A stretch of 64,000 bases of DNA, from NCBI GenBank assembly GCA_964478225.1, contig CAYZHM010000001.1, positions 593,141-657,140 of the forward strand. The letters are read 5' to 3'. Position 1 is the stretch's first letter; every line of letters begins with the position of its first letter. A program made the position numbers and the translations under genes. Shown here one piece after another: positions 61,440 through 64,000 of the stretch. This DNA is from CAYZHM01 sp964478225 (GTDB lineage Bacteria > Pseudomonadota > Alphaproteobacteria > Micavibrionales > Micavibrionaceae). The notes below the pieces were generated by a model that saw only the letters and a program-made list of their open reading frames with translations, did no database searches and was not told the DNA's origin.

Positions 61440-64000
61440 TTATACTATCAGATTGCCCTGATTGATGAGTGTCTGGATGTCCAGGGCCCCTTCGGAGACG
61501 CTGTGGATTTGGGCAATTGTTATAAATTGGTCGTCTGCGGGATTTGTTTTGATGGCCATAATGTTATAAGCGCCCTGCTTTGTGAAGCTTACGTAGTCTG
61601 CTACGGCGTTGCTGAGAGGGTCGAACGTTGTGAGAACGTTTGATAGATCGATCACATCGCCTTCAGAAGCATTAAAGTCATGGATGATATCATGCTCTCC
61701 GTTCACCGTTACCGGAGATAGAACGAATTTATCTGCTCCTTCGCCTCCGAAGAGATAATCTCTGCCTTCTCCACCGATTAGAGTATCATTACCGTTACCC
61801 CCATCGAGGTAATCATTGCCTGCATTCCCTTGAAGAGCATCGTTACCGTCCTGCCCGTATAATTTGTCATTTCCGTTTCCGCCCATGAGCATGTCTTTGC
61901 CCGCTTTGGCTTTTAAAACATCATTGCCGTCCATGCCCATTAAAAGATCATTACCGCTGGTACCGTAGAGGACGTCGTCTTGATTGGTGCCGTGAGCATG
62001 AATATCTTTGATGCCCAAAACGCTTTCCAAAGGTTCAGGGATATAAATGGAGGGATCATGGATATAAGCGCCGTGATTGACTGCGGCCGGGTCAATGTAT
62101 GACCACTTGTGCAAGACCATAAAGATATTCATTGTTTCGACATCGCCTGTTCCCCGGTCGGAAAAAGCCCATTCGAATGTTGTGGCCTTACTTCCGTCCG
62201 CGAGTGTGTAATAACCGTTGGCTTTTACCGTTGCGGCGATGTCGTGCTTGCTCAGAAAAAAGCTATCTAGATTACCAAAAGGGTAGTCCATTGTGCCGAA
62301 AGTATCGGTTTTTGTTCCTGTAATTGTGATGGGCTTGTTTGAAGGGTTTGTGTGGTCAACATAAGCTAAGAGGCTATCGTCAAGATCAAGATACAATCGA
62401 CCGGGAACAATATCGGCAGGGTCCACAATAATGAAATCAGGGATCTTGGTAATGTCTCTTTCAATAAAGTTCAACGAGCCGTGATGTAACATGCCTTCGT
62501 AAGTATTTTTTTCTATATCCACGTTGGAAAGCACAACATTGATGCTTTCAAGATATTTGCTTTCAGCGTGTTCTATTTCCATGTGACGAATGCCGGCATA
62601 GAAATTTTCAATAGTGGAGTCACGAATAGACATGTCCTCAAATACGTTCGCCACTGTAACACCCACACTGTCATACATACTCTTGAAAGCGCTATCGCCT
62701 ATGATCAGAAAATTTGCCAGGTCCAGTTTAGAATAATAGTTGGTAGTCAATCCTTGCGCGACATTCCATGCTTCGAATCCATCGAACTGAGTCCTTACGT
62801 CGTGTTCGGTATAAGGTGGTTTTCTAACGATGAACATTCCAGTTTCCGAAGCGATCACTTCGTTCTCGCCAAACTCAAATCCACCGCCGAGATGTGATGT
62901 GTCGTAGGTCTCTCTATATCGCGCGATTTCAGGATAAGGGAGATTATTTGTATCAACCATAATTTTATCAATACCCGCCGTTGAATAGGCAAAGCCTACT
63001 CTTGCGCCGGCCACAATGTTCCCTGTGTTAGCAATCAGGTTTCCAGTCAGCCAATATCCTACGCCCTGGGAACCGAAATCGTGATTGGTTACCCCTAGCT
63101 TATCTACGCCGTAGTAACCGTTGTCATGAGTGCTTCCGACAGCATTTATAGATATGTTATTTGTCCATGCGCCGATTTCATTGCCTGTTTCCGTGGCAAA
63201 AGCCGATCCGTACACGCCATAGGCGGCATTGTTCTCAAGCACAGCAAAACTGTCGTGTTGTGCATATCCCCAGCCAGGAGATCCCCAAACGGCATTCCCT
63301 TCGAGATGAGCCGGCGCATCATCATTGACCGTTCCTGTTTTATGAAGGTGGACGGCGTAGCGGCCCCGTTGATTGTCGATGTCCGCCGGAGCGGCTTTGA
63401 TATAGTTTCCGTTGTCGTCAACGGCTCTTGATTTATGAACTTCTCCGTTAACTACTTGTTCGGTTAGAACATAATCGTCTAAAGGCGTTGACTTATCTGT
63501 GCGGCCCAATTCATAGAACTCTACATACTGGACATCAACATTGTCGTTATGCATGAACATGACATGGCCGCGGGCCTGAATATCAACTGTGTCTGCGTTT
63601 TCAGTGGAGATCGTTATATTACGTGAGTAGTTGGCTACGGATGTAAATAACCCTTCTGCGGGTGAGTCATGATTAAATTCTAAAGCCTTGTTAATTGTGA
63701 CCTTGTTCCCGTTGATTGCGACGATTTCGAGCACTTCATCTTGAGTGCTTTTGATGTCGCTTTTGTGAGACATTTCAAGATTATAGTGAGTCCCTGCGAG
63801 GACAATCTTATCGCCGACCTGCCATCCTTGGGGGGCTTCGCTGAGGACAAGTTTTGTGTCGCCGGCCATAGGGGTTTCAAGGACTTTCAGGTGGACTGTC
63901 TTTTCCTGACCGTGCATCTCTACGGCGCCATGCGTAATCACCCCACGGGAGAGCTGCGTTGGGTCCCAGCTTTTATTAATGGCACCGTTATCGGCAATCA
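61440..64000 (-). CDS. Large secreted G8/beta-helix/RTX protein, 5' end beyond window
   Basis: 852 visible residues; the frame stays open to the window edge, so the N-terminus and start are not seen. The first visible part (TQLSRGVITHGAVEMHGQ) fits the end of a G8-like domain. It is followed by a CEMIP/TMEM2-like right-handed beta-helix region (about 60-600, RYAVHLHKTGTV, GNAVWGSPGWGYAQHDSFAV). C-terminal glycine/aspartate nonapeptide repeats (GGNGNDKLYGQDGND and similar, about 670-755, DNA 61730-61990) bind calcium as in type I-secreted RTX proteins, and the final region DKFVLSPVT... is the usual secretion-signal cap. No type I transporter is in the window. Convergent with the autotransporter. 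Role: adhesin or glycan-binding or -cleaving surface protein; not decided. Confidence 0.88.
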   Translation of the reverse strand, partial: IADNGAINKSWDPTQLSRGVITHGAVEMHGQEKTVHLKVLETPMAGDTKLVLSEAPQGWQVGDKIVLAGTHYNLEMSHKSDIKSTQDEVLEIVAINGNKVTINKALEFNHDSPAEGLFTSVANYSRNITISTENADTVDIQARGHVMFMHNDNVDVQYVEFYELGRTDKSTPLDDYVLTEQVVNGEVHKSRAVDDNGNYIKAAPADIDNQRGRYAVHLHKTGTVNDDAPAHLEGNAVWGSPGWGYAQHDSFAVLENNAAYGVYGSAFATETGNEIGAWTNNISINAVGSTHDNGYYGVDKLGVTNHDFGSQGVGYWLTGNLIANTGNIVAGARVGFAYSTAGIDKIMVDTNNLPYPEIARYRETYDTSHLGGGFEFGENEVIASETGMFIVRKPPYTEHDVRTQFDGFEAWNVAQGLTTNYYSKLDLANFLIIGDSAFKSMYDSVGVTVANVFEDMSIRDSTIENFYAGIRHMEIEHAESKYLESINVVLSNVDIEKNTYEGMLHHGSLNFIERDITKIPDFIIVDPADIVPGRLYLDLDDSLLAYVDHTNPSNKPITITGTKTDTFGTMDYPFGNLDSFFLSKHDIAATVKANGYYTLADGSKATTFEWAFSDRGTGDVETMNIFMVLHKWSYIDPAAVNHGAYIHDPSIYIPEPLESVLGIKDIHAHGTNQDDVLYGTSGNDLLMGMDGNDVLKAKAGKDMLMGGNGNDKLYGQDGNDALQGNAGNDYLDGGNGNDTLIGGEGRDYLFGGEGADKFVLSPVTVNGEHDIIHDFNASEGDVIDLSNVLTTFDPLSNAVADYVSFTKQGAYNIMAIKTNPADDQFITIAQIHSVSEGALDIQTLINQGNLIV

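Noticed and set aside
61332..61643. 103-codon plus-strand frame after the autotransporter
   Set aside because: Mostly the complement of the RTX protein 3' end; Cys/Val-rich with no ribosome site.

Overview
This 64 kb window comes from an alphaproteobacterium. The evidence is the divK-pleD cell-cycle pair, a HdaA-type DnaA regulator, a PodJ-like polarity protein, an EipB/DUF1849 envelope protein, the small alphaproteobacterial aa3-oxidase subunit IV, and the pyrB-plsY-dprA-topA-rnr-rpmG-pleD/divK gene neighbourhood. Base composition is moderate, with AT-rich spacers. I think of Micavibrio-like or Rhodospirillales-related lineages, but the sequence alone does not settle the genus. A 10-N scaffold gap shows it is a draft assembly. 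Genes are dense: no stretch over about 300 bases lacks a gene, and many starts overlap the preceding stop (ATGA or TAATG).

Layout. 1-740: the 3' part of nadC, followed by a promoter, a structured stretch and a terminator that look like a small RNA gene. 933-7481 (minus): succinate dehydrogenase sdhC-sdhD-sdhA and, 0.77 kb further, sdhB. The operon is interrupted by a secreted C39-like cysteine protease coupled to sdhD and by two small unknown genes. It is preceded by a Tat-exported msrB and by asd. 7554-9536: a soluble hybrid histidine kinase. 9533-19461 (minus): a type IVb-pilus/type II secretion-like operon containing a response regulator, secretin lipoprotein, ASH-domain periplasmic protein, ATPase, GspF-like platform protein, two bitopic proteins and two unusual pilin-like proteins. 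The prepilin peptidase is divergent at 19576.

19576-29481 (plus): a nearly gapless string of prepilin peptidase, CoA transferase, pyrB, plsY, dprA, a GFA-family protein, topA and rnr, then rpmG with its own promoter and terminator. 29528-32370 (minus): pleD, divK and an EipB-like gene. 32637-46316: two unknown plus-strand genes, aspS, rnd, sixA, hdaA with a PerM-type permease, a DUF2066 protein, purM-purN, a 49-residue oxidase subunit, a 7TMR-DISM hybrid kinase, ndk and an unknown gene. 46377-58403: alaS, a lytic transglycosylase, a uracil-DNA glycosylase, ETF-quinone oxidoreductase, a TPR lipoprotein, ispE and the PodJ-like protein. 58572-64000: tRNA-Gln, an autotransporter containing the assembly gap, and a large G8/beta-helix/RTX protein that runs off the window.

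How the parts fit. Housekeeping functions (respiration through SDH and ETF-QO, purine and pyrimidine synthesis, translation, RNA decay) are interleaved with a surface programme: pili, autotransporter and RTX adhesin. Several phosphorelay proteins (two hybrid kinases with HPt domains, DivK, PleD, and a single-domain regulator at the head of the pilus operon) could link cell-cycle or polarity control to the pilus. The points most worth a second look are the AUU-started pilin-like gene, the protease inside the sdh operon, the candidate small RNA after nadC, and the atypical pilus operon as a whole.
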